Shown here one piece after another: positions 46,287 through 54,798 of a stretch of 64,000 nucleotides of DNA. The stretch covers positions 1-64,000 of the forward strand of contig NZ_JAKGRW010000002.1 in NCBI RefSeq assembly GCF_021555175.1, read 5' to 3'. The notes beneath the pieces were generated by a model. The model was not told the DNA's origin. It saw only the letters and a list, made by a program, of their open reading frames with translations, and searched no databases. This DNA comes from Nocardioides alcanivorans (GTDB lineage: Bacteria > Actinomycetota > Actinomycetes > Propionibacteriales > Nocardioidaceae). Every line of letters begins with the position of its first letter. Position 1 is the first letter of the stretch. The translations under genes were made by a program, and so were the position numbers.

Positions 46287-47407
46287 CGACGACTCTCACC
46301 AGCACTGTTGTCGACGGCGCCGACATGGTGCTCACGGCTCTCCAGCGCAGCCCCGACCCGATCGAGCCGTTCCAGATCATCGATGAGAACGGCGACCTGA
46401 CACCTGCGGGCGAGCGCCTCCCGATCGATCTCGGCCTCGTGCAACAGCTGTACGTCGACATGGTGCTGGCCCGTCGGCTCGACCGGGAAGCACTCGCCCT
46501 CCAACGGCAGGGCGAGCTGCACCTGTGGCTGATGAGCTGGGGACAGGAGGCGGCCCAGGTCGGTTCCGTGCGGGCACTGCGTGATTCGGACGCGATCTTC
46601 CCGAGCTACCGCGAGCACGCCGTCGCGCTGTGCCGACGAATCTCACCGGGCGACATCCTGCGGCAGTGGCGGGGCGTCGCGCACTCGGGGTGGGATCCTG
46701 CGGAGTCGAACGTCCACATCTACTCGCTCGTTCTCGGCACCCAGACCCTGCACGCCACAGGCTACGCGACGGGGATCCGGATGGACCGCTCCGACGAGGT
46801 CGTGCTGACGTACGTCGGTGACGGGGCCACTAGTCAGGGCGACGTCAACGAGGCGTTCAACTGGGCCGCAGCCGGAAACCTCCCAGTCGTCTTCTTCTGT
46901 CAGAACAATCAATGGGCCATCTCCACACCGACCAGCACTCAGATGCGTACACCCCTGCATGTCCGCGCAGCCGGTTTCGGGCTGAACGGCTATCACGTCG
47001 ATGGGAACGACGTACTCGCCGTGCATACGGTGACGCGGGAGGCCGTCGCCCGTGTGCGTGCCGGCGGACCGCCAACGCTGATCGAAGCGCAGACCTACCG
47101 ACTCGCGGGGCACTCCAGCTCCGATGACCCGAAGCGCTATCGCACCGATGACGAGCTGGCTGTGTGGCAGGCGAAGGACCCCGTCACACGCGTCGAGTCC
47201 TTCCTGCGCAAATCCGGCGTCGCCGCATCCTACTTCGATGACCTCACGGCCCGCGAGAACGCGTTCGCCGAGGCAGTCCGCGAGCAGTGCAAGGCACTGG
47301 GCGGCGAAGGTCTTGGCGCTGTCTTCGACCAGGCCTATGCGGAGCCGCATCCGGTGATGGCGACCGAAAAGGCCTTGCTCCACAGCCGCTCCAGCTCGGT
47401 GGCCTGA
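46283..47407 (+). CDS. Branched-chain 2-oxoacid dehydrogenase E1 alpha
   Basis: A 374-aa E1 alpha. It shows GELHLWLMSWGQEAAQVG, the ThDP motif YVGDGATSQGDVNEAFN ending in CQNNQWAIST, and RLAGHSSSDDPKRYR, all typical of BkdA/PdhA from actinobacteria. With the adjacent E1 beta it decarboxylates branched-chain 2-oxoacids from the upstream dehydrogenase. ATG at 46283. Confidence 0.9.
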   Translation: MTTTLTSTVVDGADMVLTALQRSPDPIEPFQIIDENGDLTPAGERLPIDLGLVQQLYVDMVLARRLDREALALQRQGELHLWLMSWGQEAAQVGSVRALRDSDAIFPSYREHAVALCRRISPGDILRQWRGVAHSGWDPAESNVHIYSLVLGTQTLHATGYATGIRMDRSDEVVLTYVGDGATSQGDVNEAFNWAAAGNLPVVFFCQNNQWAISTPTSTQMRTPLHVRAAGFGLNGYHVDGNDVLAVHTVTREAVARVRAGGPPTLIEAQTYRLAGHSSSDDPKRYRTDDELAVWQAKDPVTRVESFLRKSGVAASYFDDLTARENAFAEAVREQCKALGGEGLGAVFDQAYAEPHPVMATEKALLHSRSSSVA

Positions 47408-47408
47408 C

Positions 47409-48383
47409 ATGACGACTCCTCACTCCTTGGGCGCGGCGATCAACGCTGGCCTGCACGCAGCCATGGCCCACGACGAGAAGGTCGTGGTGATGGGTCAGGA
47501 CATCGCCACACTCGGTGGTGTCTTCCGGGTCACCGACGGTCTGTTGGCCAAGTTCGGCCGCGAACGAGTCGTCGACACGCCCTTGGCCGAGTCGGGGATC
47601 GTCGGGACGGCGATCGGCCTGGCGCTGCGCGGATATCGGCCGGTCTGCGAGATCCAGTTCGACGGGTTCGTCTATCCGGCATTCGACCAGATTGTGAGCC
47701 AACTGGCGAAGATGCGCGCCCGTTCCCAGGGCCGACTCACGCTGCCTGTCGTGATCCGCATCCCCGCCGGTGGCGGGATCGGTGCTGTCGAGCACCACTC
47801 GGAGTCGAACGAGGCCTACTTCGCGCACACCGCGGGCCTGCGTGTCGTGTCGTGCTCGAGCCCCGACGACGCCTTCCACATGATCCAGCAGGCCATTGCG
47901 TGTGACGACCCGGTGATCTTCTACGAGCCCAAGCGCCGCTACTGGGACAAGGGCGACGTGTACGACGCGCCGGCGCGGTCGCTCCACGAGGCTGCGGTGC
48001 TGCGTGAGGGTGCTGACTGCACCCTGGTCACTCACGGCCCGACGGTGGCGACCGCGCTGGCCGCTTCTGATGCCGCCCTCGAGGACGGCTTTGAGGTCGG
48101 TGTCGTCGACCTGCGATCGATCTCACCGCTCGACCTGCCGACATTGCGCAAGGTCGCCGCGACGTCGCACCGTGTCGTCGTCGTGCACGAGGCGTCGACC
48201 CTGTTCGGGATCGGGGCGGAGATAGCGGCGTCCATCACCGAGGATTGCTTCTACGACCTCGAGGCGCCGGTCCTGCGAGTCGGCGCCTACAACCTGCCTT
48301 ATCCACCCGCTCAGTTGGAGAGCGAGTTCCTGCCCGACGTCGACCGCGTGCTCGAAGCGGTCGAGTCAAGCCTGCGATTCTGA
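47409..48383 (+). CDS. Branched-chain 2-oxoacid dehydrogenase E1 beta
   Basis: A 324-aa E1 beta subunit: VVVMGQDIATLGGVFRVTDGL, RVVDTPLAESGIVGTAIGLAL, PVVIRIPAGGGIGAVEHHSES, EVGVVDLRSISPLDL. It starts 1 bp after the E1 alpha stop. Sequence type and neighbours favour the branched-chain complex over pyruvate dehydrogenase. Confidence 0.92.
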   Translation: MTTPHSLGAAINAGLHAAMAHDEKVVVMGQDIATLGGVFRVTDGLLAKFGRERVVDTPLAESGIVGTAIGLALRGYRPVCEIQFDGFVYPAFDQIVSQLAKMRARSQGRLTLPVVIRIPAGGGIGAVEHHSESNEAYFAHTAGLRVVSCSSPDDAFHMIQQAIACDDPVIFYEPKRRYWDKGDVYDAPARSLHEAAVLREGADCTLVTHGPTVATALAASDAALEDGFEVGVVDLRSISPLDLPTLRKVAATSHRVVVVHEASTLFGIGAEIAASITEDCFYDLEAPVLRVGAYNLPYPPAQLESEFLPDVDRVLEAVESSLRF

Positions 48384-48397
48384 GAGAGGAGACGTCC

Positions 48398-49713
48398 GTG
48401 TTCGAGTTCAAGCTGCCCGATGTCGGTGAGGGCCTCACTGAGGCCGACATCCTCGAGTGGCACGTCGCCGTCGGCGACGTGGTCGAGGTGAACAAGACGC
48501 TGGTGGAGATCGAGACGGCGAAGTCAGTGGTGGAGCTTCCTTCTCCGACCGCCGGAACGATCAGCGCTCTGCACGCCGAGGTCGGCCAGACGGTTCCGGT
48601 CGGCACCGTCATCGTCGCCATCGACGATCGCCGTGAGAGGCTCCGCGTCCCCGCGACGCCTCTCTCCGAAGAGGACGACGGCGGCTACGAGGGCGAGGAG
48701 GGCAAGCCCGTCATCCTCGTCGGCACTGGACCGGCGCCGACTGTTGCCCGCACCCGCCGTCTGACCCCGCGTAGCCCCACCATCAACCGGCCCGCCGCCC
48801 ACCCGCGTCAGGATGCTGCAAGGCCACCGGTGGACGTGGTCCGCGCGAAGCCGCCCGTGCGACTCCTGGCCCGTCAGCTCGGAGTGGACCTCGCGACACT
48901 GCGGCCCTCCGACGGCTCTGTCCTGTCACGTGCGGACGTCGAGGAAGCCGCGCGCCGGGGGCGGTGACCTCGGCCTCTGCTTCTGCTGGCGCCGCGGCGG
49001 CGGCCCCGAGCGTTCGCGAGACACGGACCCCCATCAAGGGCGTGCGCAAAGCGACCGCTGCCGCGATGACCGCGTCGGCCTTCACCGCGCCGCACGTCAC
49101 CGAGTTCCTCACCGTCGACGTCACACCCACCATGGCCCTCCTCGCACGGCTCAAGGGCGACCGGACCTGGGACGGCGTACGCCTGACCCCGCTGGTGCTC
49201 GTCGCCCGTGCGCTCCTGCTGGCCGTGCGCCGGTATCCGGGAATCAACGCGCGATGGGACGAGGCCGCCCAGGAGATCGTCGAGGCCCATTACGTGAACC
49301 TCGGCCTCGCGGCCGCCACACCGCGCGGACTGATCGTGCCGAACATCAAGGACGCCGACGCGCTCGACCTGCGGGGTCTCGCCGACCAGATCGAAGAGCT
49401 CGTCACCACGGCTCGCGCTGGCAAGGCCTCTCCCGAGCAGACCACACACGGCACCATCACGATTACCAACATCGGTGCCCTCGGCGTCGATACCGGTACG
49501 CCGATCCTCAACCCCGGCGAGGCGGCCATTCTTGCCTTCGGCAACGTTCGTGACATGCCGTGGGTCGTCGACGGTCGGCTCGCGGTCCGAAAGGTCACCC
49601 AGCTCGCCCTCTCCTTCGATCACCGCCTTGTCGATGGAGAACTCGGCTCCAACGTGCTTTCCACTGTCGGTCGCCTGCTGGCCGACCCCGGCGAAGCGTT
49701 CGCGCTCGCATGA
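48398..49713 (+). CDS. 2-oxoacid dehydrogenase E2 acyltransferase (frameshifted)
   Basis: About 438 aa after repair. Lipoyl domain residues 1-78 with lipoylation site IETAKSVVELPSP; a peripheral subunit-binding domain (VRLLARQLGVDLATLRPS); then a catalytic domain with the intact active site SFDHRLVDGELG. Without repair it reads as two proteins; the break at G5 48957-48961 turns ARRGAVTSASAS into a stop. GTG at 48398 follows GAGAGGAGA. Compare the split E2 at 33.5 kb, which has Asn in place of the active-site Asp. Confidence 0.9.
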
Positions 49714-50030
49714 GTCTGCGCGGCGTCGTCGACGCAGACGAAATGGTCGCTGGGCTCGTGGTCTTCACGGTCTACGCGCGTAGCGATCTGGGCGTGTGCT
49801 CGCGCGTCCTGCAGGTTCTCGCACTTCGGCAGGCCAGGGTCGAGTGCTTCGTTGCAGACTGCACCACGTTCGACCACACCTTGGTCCGCGGTCTCACCGA
49901 TGTCTCAGGCGACGTTATGCGACTCTCAGTGGTGGTCTCGATCGATGGCGATAGCGAGCTGGACCAGCTGACCAAGTACCTCAACCGTGTGGTCGACGTC
50001 TACAAGGTAGAGCATGACTTCCGCATCTGA
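49710..50030 (+). CDS. ACT-domain protein resembling acetolactate synthase small subunit
   Basis: A 106-aa single ACT-like domain: [19 protein letters not shown], then a second strand-helix unit [21 protein letters not shown] and DVYKVEHDF, a pattern like IlvN/IlvH. Such domains bind amino acids allosterically. It is embedded between E2 and lipA with 4-nt and 17-nt overlaps, so it probably senses a branched-chain amino acid and modulates the complex or an acetolactate-type ThDP enzyme such as that at 28.5 kb. The role is inferred. Confidence 0.7.
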   Translation: MSLRGVVDADEMVAGLVVFTVYARSDLGVCSRVLQVLALRQARVECFVADCTTFDHTLVRGLTDVSGDVMRLSVVVSIDGDSELDQLTKYLNRVVDVYKVEHDFRI

Positions 50031-52395
50031 GGATGAGGCGACGCTGAGTGTCCGCCCCGGGCCGCGCAAGCTCCTCCGCCTCGAAGTCCGAAACTCCGAG
50101 ACCCCGGTAGAGCGCAAGGCGGAGTGGATCAAGACCCGGGCCAAGATGGGTCCGGAGTACAAGGCGCTGCAGAGCCTGGTGAAGTCCGAAGGGCTCCACA
50201 CGGTGTGCCAGGAGGCCGGCTGTCCCAACATCTTCGAGTGCTGGGAGGACCGGGAGGCCACCTTCCTCATCGGTGGCGATCACTGCACCCGCCGTTGCGA
50301 CTTCTGCCAGATCGACACAGGCAAGCCGCAGCCCCTGGATCGTGATGAGCCGCGCCGGGTCGCGGAGTCGGTGCAGTCGATGGAGTTGAGGTACGCCACC
50401 ATCACCGGTGTAGCGCGCGACGACCTGCCTGACGGTGGCGCGTGGCTGTACGCCGAGACGGTGCGCGCGATCCACCAGCTCAACCCCGGAACCGGCGTGG
50501 AGAACCTGATCCCCGACTTCAACGGGCGCCCCGAGTTGTTGGCCGAGGTCTTCGAGTCGCGACCCGAGGTGCTCGCCCACAACGTCGAGACTGTGCCGCG
50601 GATCTTCAAGCGGATCCGGCCGGCGTTTCGCTACGAGCGCTCGCTCGACGTGCTGACCCGGGCGCGTGCGTTCGGGCTGGTCACTAAGTCGAACCTGATC
50701 CTGGGGATGGGCGAGACTCGCGAAGAGATCTCCCAGGCCCTGCGCGACCTGCACGAGGCGGGTTGTGAGCTGGTCACGGTCACCCAGTACCTGCGCCCCT
50801 CGCCCCGGCACCATCCGGTAGAGCGGTGGGTGAAGCCGGAGGAGTTCGTCGAGCTGGCGGCCGAGGCCGAGGAGATCGGGTTCTCGGGCGTGCTCTCGGG
50901 ACCGCTGGTGCGTTCGTCGTACCGAGCCGGTCGCCTGTATGACCAAGCCTTCCAGGCCCGTCAGGCCAAGATGCACCACCACCATGAGCCCGAGAAAGGC
51001 GCACAAATGACGAACGACACTTTCGACATCGTGATCCTCGGCGGTGGGAGTGGCGGCTACGCCACCGCCCTGCGCGCCAGCCAGCTCGGCCTGACGGTTG
51101 CGCTGATCGAGAAGAGCAAGCTCGGTGGGACCTGCCTGCACAAGGGATGCATCCCCACCAAGGCCCTCCTCCACGCTGCCCAGATCGCCGACGCCGCACG
51201 CGAGTCCCAAACCTTCGGCGTCCGGGCCTCCCTCGAGGGCATCGACATGGACGGCGTCAACGCGTTCAAGGACGGGGTGGTCGACCGCCTGCACAAGGGT
51301 CTGCAGGGCCTGGTCAAGTCGGCAGGGATCACGGTCGTTGAAGGTGAGGGCCGCCTGGTGGGCGCCAACGCGGAGGGCGGCGGCACGGTGGAGGTCGACG
51401 GACAGGCTTACGTCGGCCGCAACGTGGTCCTCGCGACCGGCTCCTATGCGCGTAGCCTCCCCGGTCTGGAGATCGGAGGCCGCGTCGTCACCTCCGACGA
51501 GGCCCTGCAAATGTCCGAGGTCCCGCACCGGGTGGTGATCATCGGCGGCTCGGTGATCGGCGTCGAGCTCGCCAGCGCGTGGGCATCCTTTGGTGCCAAG
51601 GTAACGATCGTCGAGGCGCTGCCCTCCCTGGTGCCGCTAGAGGATCCAGCGCTCTCGAAGCAGTTGGAGCGCGCGTTCCGGAAGCGAAGGATCGCCTTCC
51701 GCACCAGCACCAGGTTCAACGGCGTCGTCCAGAGTGACTCCGGCGTGGTCGTCTCCCTCGACGGCGGCGACACGATCGACGCCGACGTCGTGCTTGTCGC
51801 AGTGGGTCGTGGTCCCCGCTCCCGCGGCCTGGGGCTCGAGGAGTCCGGCGTCGCGATGGACCACGACTGGGTGAAGGTGGACGACCGGCTCGCCACGAAC
51901 CTCAAGGGCGTGTATGCGGTCGGCGACCTCGTGGCCGGCCTCCAGCTCGCACACCGCGGATTCGCCCACGGCATCTTCGTCGCCGAGGAGATCGCGGGCC
52001 TCGCCCCGCAGTCGGTCGTCGACGCCCACATCCCCAGAGTGACCTACGGAGAGCCAGAGATCGCCAGTGTCGGCATCACCGAACCACAAGCCCGGACGAA
52101 GTTCGGTGACGACAACGTCGAGATCGTGGAGTACAACCTCGGCGGCAACGGCAAGAGCCAGATCCTCCAGACGGCCGGCATCGTCAAGCTCGTCCGACAG
52201 AAGGACGGCCCCATCGTGGGCATCCACATGATCGGGTCCCGTCTCGGTGAGCAGGTCGGTGAGGCTGCGCTGATCGTGAACTGGCAGGCCCACCCGGACG
52301 ACGTCGCGGCAGTCATCCACGCCCACCCCACCCAGAACGAGGCGCTGGGCGAGGCAGCACTGGCGCTGGCAGGCAAGCCGCTGCACGCCCACTAG
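50014..52395 (+). CDS. LipA-Lpd fusion: lipoyl synthase joined to dihydrolipoamide dehydrogenase
   Basis: One uninterrupted 793-aa ORF. Residues 1 to about 325 are lipoyl synthase: auxiliary cluster motif [12 protein letters not shown], radical SAM motif [13 protein letters not shown]-type Ser near [11 protein letters not shown] His-rich linker ([12 protein letters not shown]) leads to residues 331-793, a complete E3: [17 protein letters not shown], redox disulfide [20 protein letters not shown] motif [15 protein letters not shown], and the catalytic [13 protein letters not shown]. An internal ATG at 51007, with GAAAGG upstream, could also initiate separate Lpd. It would both make lipoate and reoxidise it for the E1/E2 encoded upstream. 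Confidence 0.85.
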   Translation: MTSASEDEATLSVRPGPRKLLRLEVRNSETPVERKAEWIKTRAKMGPEYKALQSLVKSEGLHTVCQEAGCPNIFECWEDREATFLIGGDHCTRRCDFCQIDTGKPQPLDRDEPRRVAESVQSMELRYATITGVARDDLPDGGAWLYAETVRAIHQLNPGTGVENLIPDFNGRPELLAEVFESRPEVLAHNVETVPRIFKRIRPAFRYERSLDVLTRARAFGLVTKSNLILGMGETREEISQALRDLHEAGCELVTVTQYLRPSPRHHPVERWVKPEEFVELAAEAEEIGFSGVLSGPLVRSSYRAGRLYDQAFQARQAKMHHHHEPEKGAQMTNDTFDIVILGGGSGGYATALRASQLGLTVALIEKSKLGGTCLHKGCIPTKALLHAAQIADAARESQTFGVRASLEGIDMDGVNAFKDGVVDRLHKGLQGLVKSAGITVVEGEGRLVGANAEGGGTVEVDGQAYVGRNVVLATGSYARSLPGLEIGGRVVTSDEALQMSEVPHRVVIIGGSVIGVELASAWASFGAKVTIVEALPSLVPLEDPALSKQLERAFRKRRIAFRTSTRFNGVVQSDSGVVVSLDGGDTIDADVVLVAVGRGPRSRGLGLEESGVAMDHDWVKVDDRLATNLKGVYAVGDLVAGLQLAHRGFAHGIFVAEEIAGLAPQSVVDAHIPRVTYGEPEIASVGITEPQARTKFGDDNVEIVEYNLGGNGKSQILQTAGIVKLVRQKDGPIVGIHMIGSRLGEQVGEAALIVNWQAHPDDVAAVIHAHPTQNEALGEAALALAGKPLHAH

Positions 52396-52481
52396 CGCAA
52401 CATTCTCGACTCTTGCCTCACGGTGGGGGCTGAGTTGTCGGCTGTGTCGAAGTAGGTCGATGACCTGGGGCGCGGCGATAA

Positions 52482-52930
52482 GTGTTGCTGCGGCGCGAGC
52501 GGGGGCCGTACTACTGGGAGACCCACCCGGCTTCGTCGCCGAGTGGGTGCGCCGGCTCCAAGTGGTCGCCGAGGGCAGAGCCGAAATCAAAGTTCGGCCC
52601 AGGGCGCAAGAGTTCGATGGTTGAACGTGGTTCGATTCTGTCGTCGTCGTGGGCGTCAATCTGCGGATACCACGCCACGCGACCGGTGAAGCCCCCTGAC
52701 CTCAGACAGGCAATCGACGCCGCCCACGTCCGTCGCGTCGAACGGGCCCTGGCAGCCCACTACCTTGCCCTTATGGGAGTGATGGTGAAGGCGCTCACCC
52801 TGGACTCCTAACGGCCTTGTGGTCGAGATCCTCAACCTCCCCGATCTCGCGCGCGGATACGAGGAGGTCAAGCTCGCGTCGGTCCGCCGGTATGCGGACT
52901 CCCTCGAAGCTCTGGGCGCCGATGCGTCCG
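52482..52930 (+). pseudogene. C-terminal remnant of indolepyruvate/2-oxoacid ferredoxin oxidoreductase
   Basis: Two short frames keep a recognisable C-terminal tail of the large indolepyruvate ferredoxin oxidoreductase family: AIDAAHVRRVERALAAHYLA, then after a frame change and stop near 52810, LPDLARGYEEVKLASVRRYA. No upstream ThDP or Fe-S domains remain. The break is not in a G/C run, so this looks like true decay. The flanking 52396-52481 and 52931-53125 hold no other supported gene. Confidence 0.45.
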
Positions 52931-53125
52931 ACGTGTGGGCGGTGCCGCCTGACGGTCGAAGCGCATCGCACGACTCAGCTGCCTGCCGGCAGATCGGGGT
53001 GCGAACTGGGTGGTATGCACAGTCAAAGGATGAGAATCAGGCGGAGTGCATAGTCAACTTGAGCGCAAACTGGGCTTACGTAGCGCTAGCAAGTAGTGCG
53101 TAGCCTCAGATTGGAGTCGAACCAG

Positions 53126-53719
53126 ATGACAGAGCTTGGCGCTCCCGGCCCCGAAGGTGACCAGAGTTGGCACCTCAAGCCGGTCGATGTGGTTGCTGCC
53201 ATCACCGCGAACGCAGACCACTGCGACTTCGTAGACATCCCAGTCCCGCGAGAGGTTCTCGAGCAGATGGTTTGGGCAGCGCGTCGTGCTCAGCAGGGCA
53301 GGTCGGGCGTGCGGAACATGGTCGCAGTCGATGACAAGGGACTGATCGAGCAGTCCAAGGCCTTCCTCACCGGCTTCGACGGCACTCCGGGCGCGTTGGT
53401 CGTGCACTGCACAGACCTCAAGCAGGCGCGTGCGCTGGGTGGCGTCGAGTACGCGAAGTCTTCGACTCCGCTTGACGCAGGTGCAGCGTGTGCACATCTG
53501 GGGTTGATGGCGCAGGCTCTGGGCCTCGGCGTCTGCCGTACGAGCGGCTGGCGTGAGGTAGCGGTCCGCGAATGGATTGACCTGCCTGAGCACATCAGGC
53601 CCGACGCCGTTGTCGCAGTCGGGTGGAAGGCGTCCTGCGACGAGGTCGCCGGCGAATCCAACGAGCCCGGTCCGGTTCACAGCAACCGGTTCGGACACAC
53701 GTTCGGAGGTCAGCCGTGA
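53126..53719 (+). CDS. Nitroreductase-like flavoprotein, copy 1
   Basis: A 197-aa nitroreductase-fold protein: VPREVLEQMVWAARRAQQGRSG in the first helix-loop, LDAGAACAHLGLMAQALGLGVC, and PDAVVAVGW. These enzymes use FMN and NAD(P)H to reduce nitro or activated C=C/C-halogen groups; the usual WRF/Y loop is replaced by GRSGVRN. ATG at 53126 with TTGGAG upstream. A similar protein is encoded 146 bp downstream, so the pair arose by tandem duplication. Confidence 0.8.
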   Translation: MTELGAPGPEGDQSWHLKPVDVVAAITANADHCDFVDIPVPREVLEQMVWAARRAQQGRSGVRNMVAVDDKGLIEQSKAFLTGFDGTPGALVVHCTDLKQARALGGVEYAKSSTPLDAGAACAHLGLMAQALGLGVCRTSGWREVAVREWIDLPEHIRPDAVVAVGWKASCDEVAGESNEPGPVHSNRFGHTFGGQP

Positions 53720-53865
53720 GCTCTCACCGGGCCAATGCCGCTTGCAATCGTCCGCCCCGACTGGGCGCTGCACCACGTGGCCCGACGAGCCGGAGTGCAC
53801 CACGCCCGTTGTCCCAGTTCTTGTGCGCATAACGCTGCACGACAAATCGAAGGAAGGATCCTGCA

Positions 53866-54471
53866 GTGCAAGCCTCTGAATCACCCTTGAGAACCGAAGT
53901 TCATGACGGCAGGACGGCAGACGGGCTGAAGTCGGTCGACGTTGTTGATGCGATGCGGCGCAGGAGGATGCACCGCGTCTACGAGGATCGGCCGGTCCCG
54001 CGCGAGATCGTGGAGAAGATGGTCTGGGCGGCCCAGCGTGCACAGCAAGGACGTTCCGGGGTTCGCAACATCGTCGTCGTTGACGACCCGCAGCTGCTCG
54101 ACGCTGCGCGACAACTTCTTCCGGGATGGGTGAACAATGCACCGGTGATGATCGTCCACTGCACCGATCTGCAGAAGGCGGCTGATGTAGGAGGCGAGCA
54201 TTCGATCGATCTCTCCACGCGCCTCGACGCTGGCGCCGCCGCCGCGCATCTCGCGCTCATGGCTCAGGTCCTCGGTCTCGGCACGTGCACGATCACGAGC
54301 TGGACTGAGACGATCGTGAAAACCCTTCTTGGCTTGCCCGACCACATCCGCCCGGACGTGACCACCGCAGTGGGGTGGGTGCCCAAGACGCCTCCGAAAC
54401 CGGCCAAGGGGTTCAAGACATCCCTGCACTACAACCGCTACGGCACTGACTTCGTGAAGGTGGAGCACTGA
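53866..54471 (+). CDS. Nitroreductase-like flavoprotein, copy 2
   Basis: A 201-aa paralogue of the upstream protein, sharing the motif order VPREIVEKMVWAAQRAQQGRSG, LDAGAAAAHLALMAQVLGLGTC and PDVTTAVGWVPKTPP. The GTG start follows GAAGGATCC. It overlaps the next small gene by one base (TGATG). With copy 1 it could form a heterodimer, since the family is dimeric with FMN at the interface. Confidence 0.82.
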   Translation: MQASESPLRTEVHDGRTADGLKSVDVVDAMRRRRMHRVYEDRPVPREIVEKMVWAAQRAQQGRSGVRNIVVVDDPQLLDAARQLLPGWVNNAPVMIVHCTDLQKAADVGGEHSIDLSTRLDAGAAAAHLALMAQVLGLGTCTITSWTETIVKTLLGLPDHIRPDVTTAVGWVPKTPPKPAKGFKTSLHYNRYGTDFVKVEH

Positions 54472-54791
54472 TGGAGAAGATCAACGACGAGATCCTCCGG
54501 GTTGCGACACACCTGGTCATGAGCTCGGCTCTGAGTCTGCACGAGACACCAACGCATGCTGCCTTTCGGATGGTCGACGCGGCCAACCGTCTCGTCCTCC
54601 TCATCAGTGGTTCAATGGACGGCGACGATGAAGGGTTCTTGGCGACGGCGAGACATGCGTTCGACACCCACTTCGGTCTGGCGATGACCGACCAGCAGGC
54701 GTTCGCGGACTGGCTCGATGAACACTCCCGCGCGTTCGCCGAGAACACGATGCGCCGAACAGTCGCAGGGTACGAAACCGGCAGAAGCTGA
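54471..54791 (+). CDS. Small hypothetical protein
   Basis: A 106-aa, mostly helical protein (LRVATHLVMSSALSLHETPT; LATARHAFDTHFGLAMTDQQ; ADWLDEHSRAFAENTMRRTV). No family recognised with confidence. It is tightly coupled to nitroreductase copy 2 (1-nt overlap) and sits 7 bp before HyuA-B, which points to a part in the same reaction sequence. Confidence 0.65.
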   Translation: MEKINDEILRVATHLVMSSALSLHETPTHAAFRMVDAANRLVLLISGSMDGDDEGFLATARHAFDTHFGLAMTDQQAFADWLDEHSRAFAENTMRRTVAGYETGRS

Positions 54792-54798
54792 GTCGCGT

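Noticed and set aside
48964..49713. Separate E2 catalytic-domain gene beginning at 48964
   Set aside because: It directly follows a lipoyl/peripheral-binding frame broken at a G5 run; one G fuses both into a normal E2.
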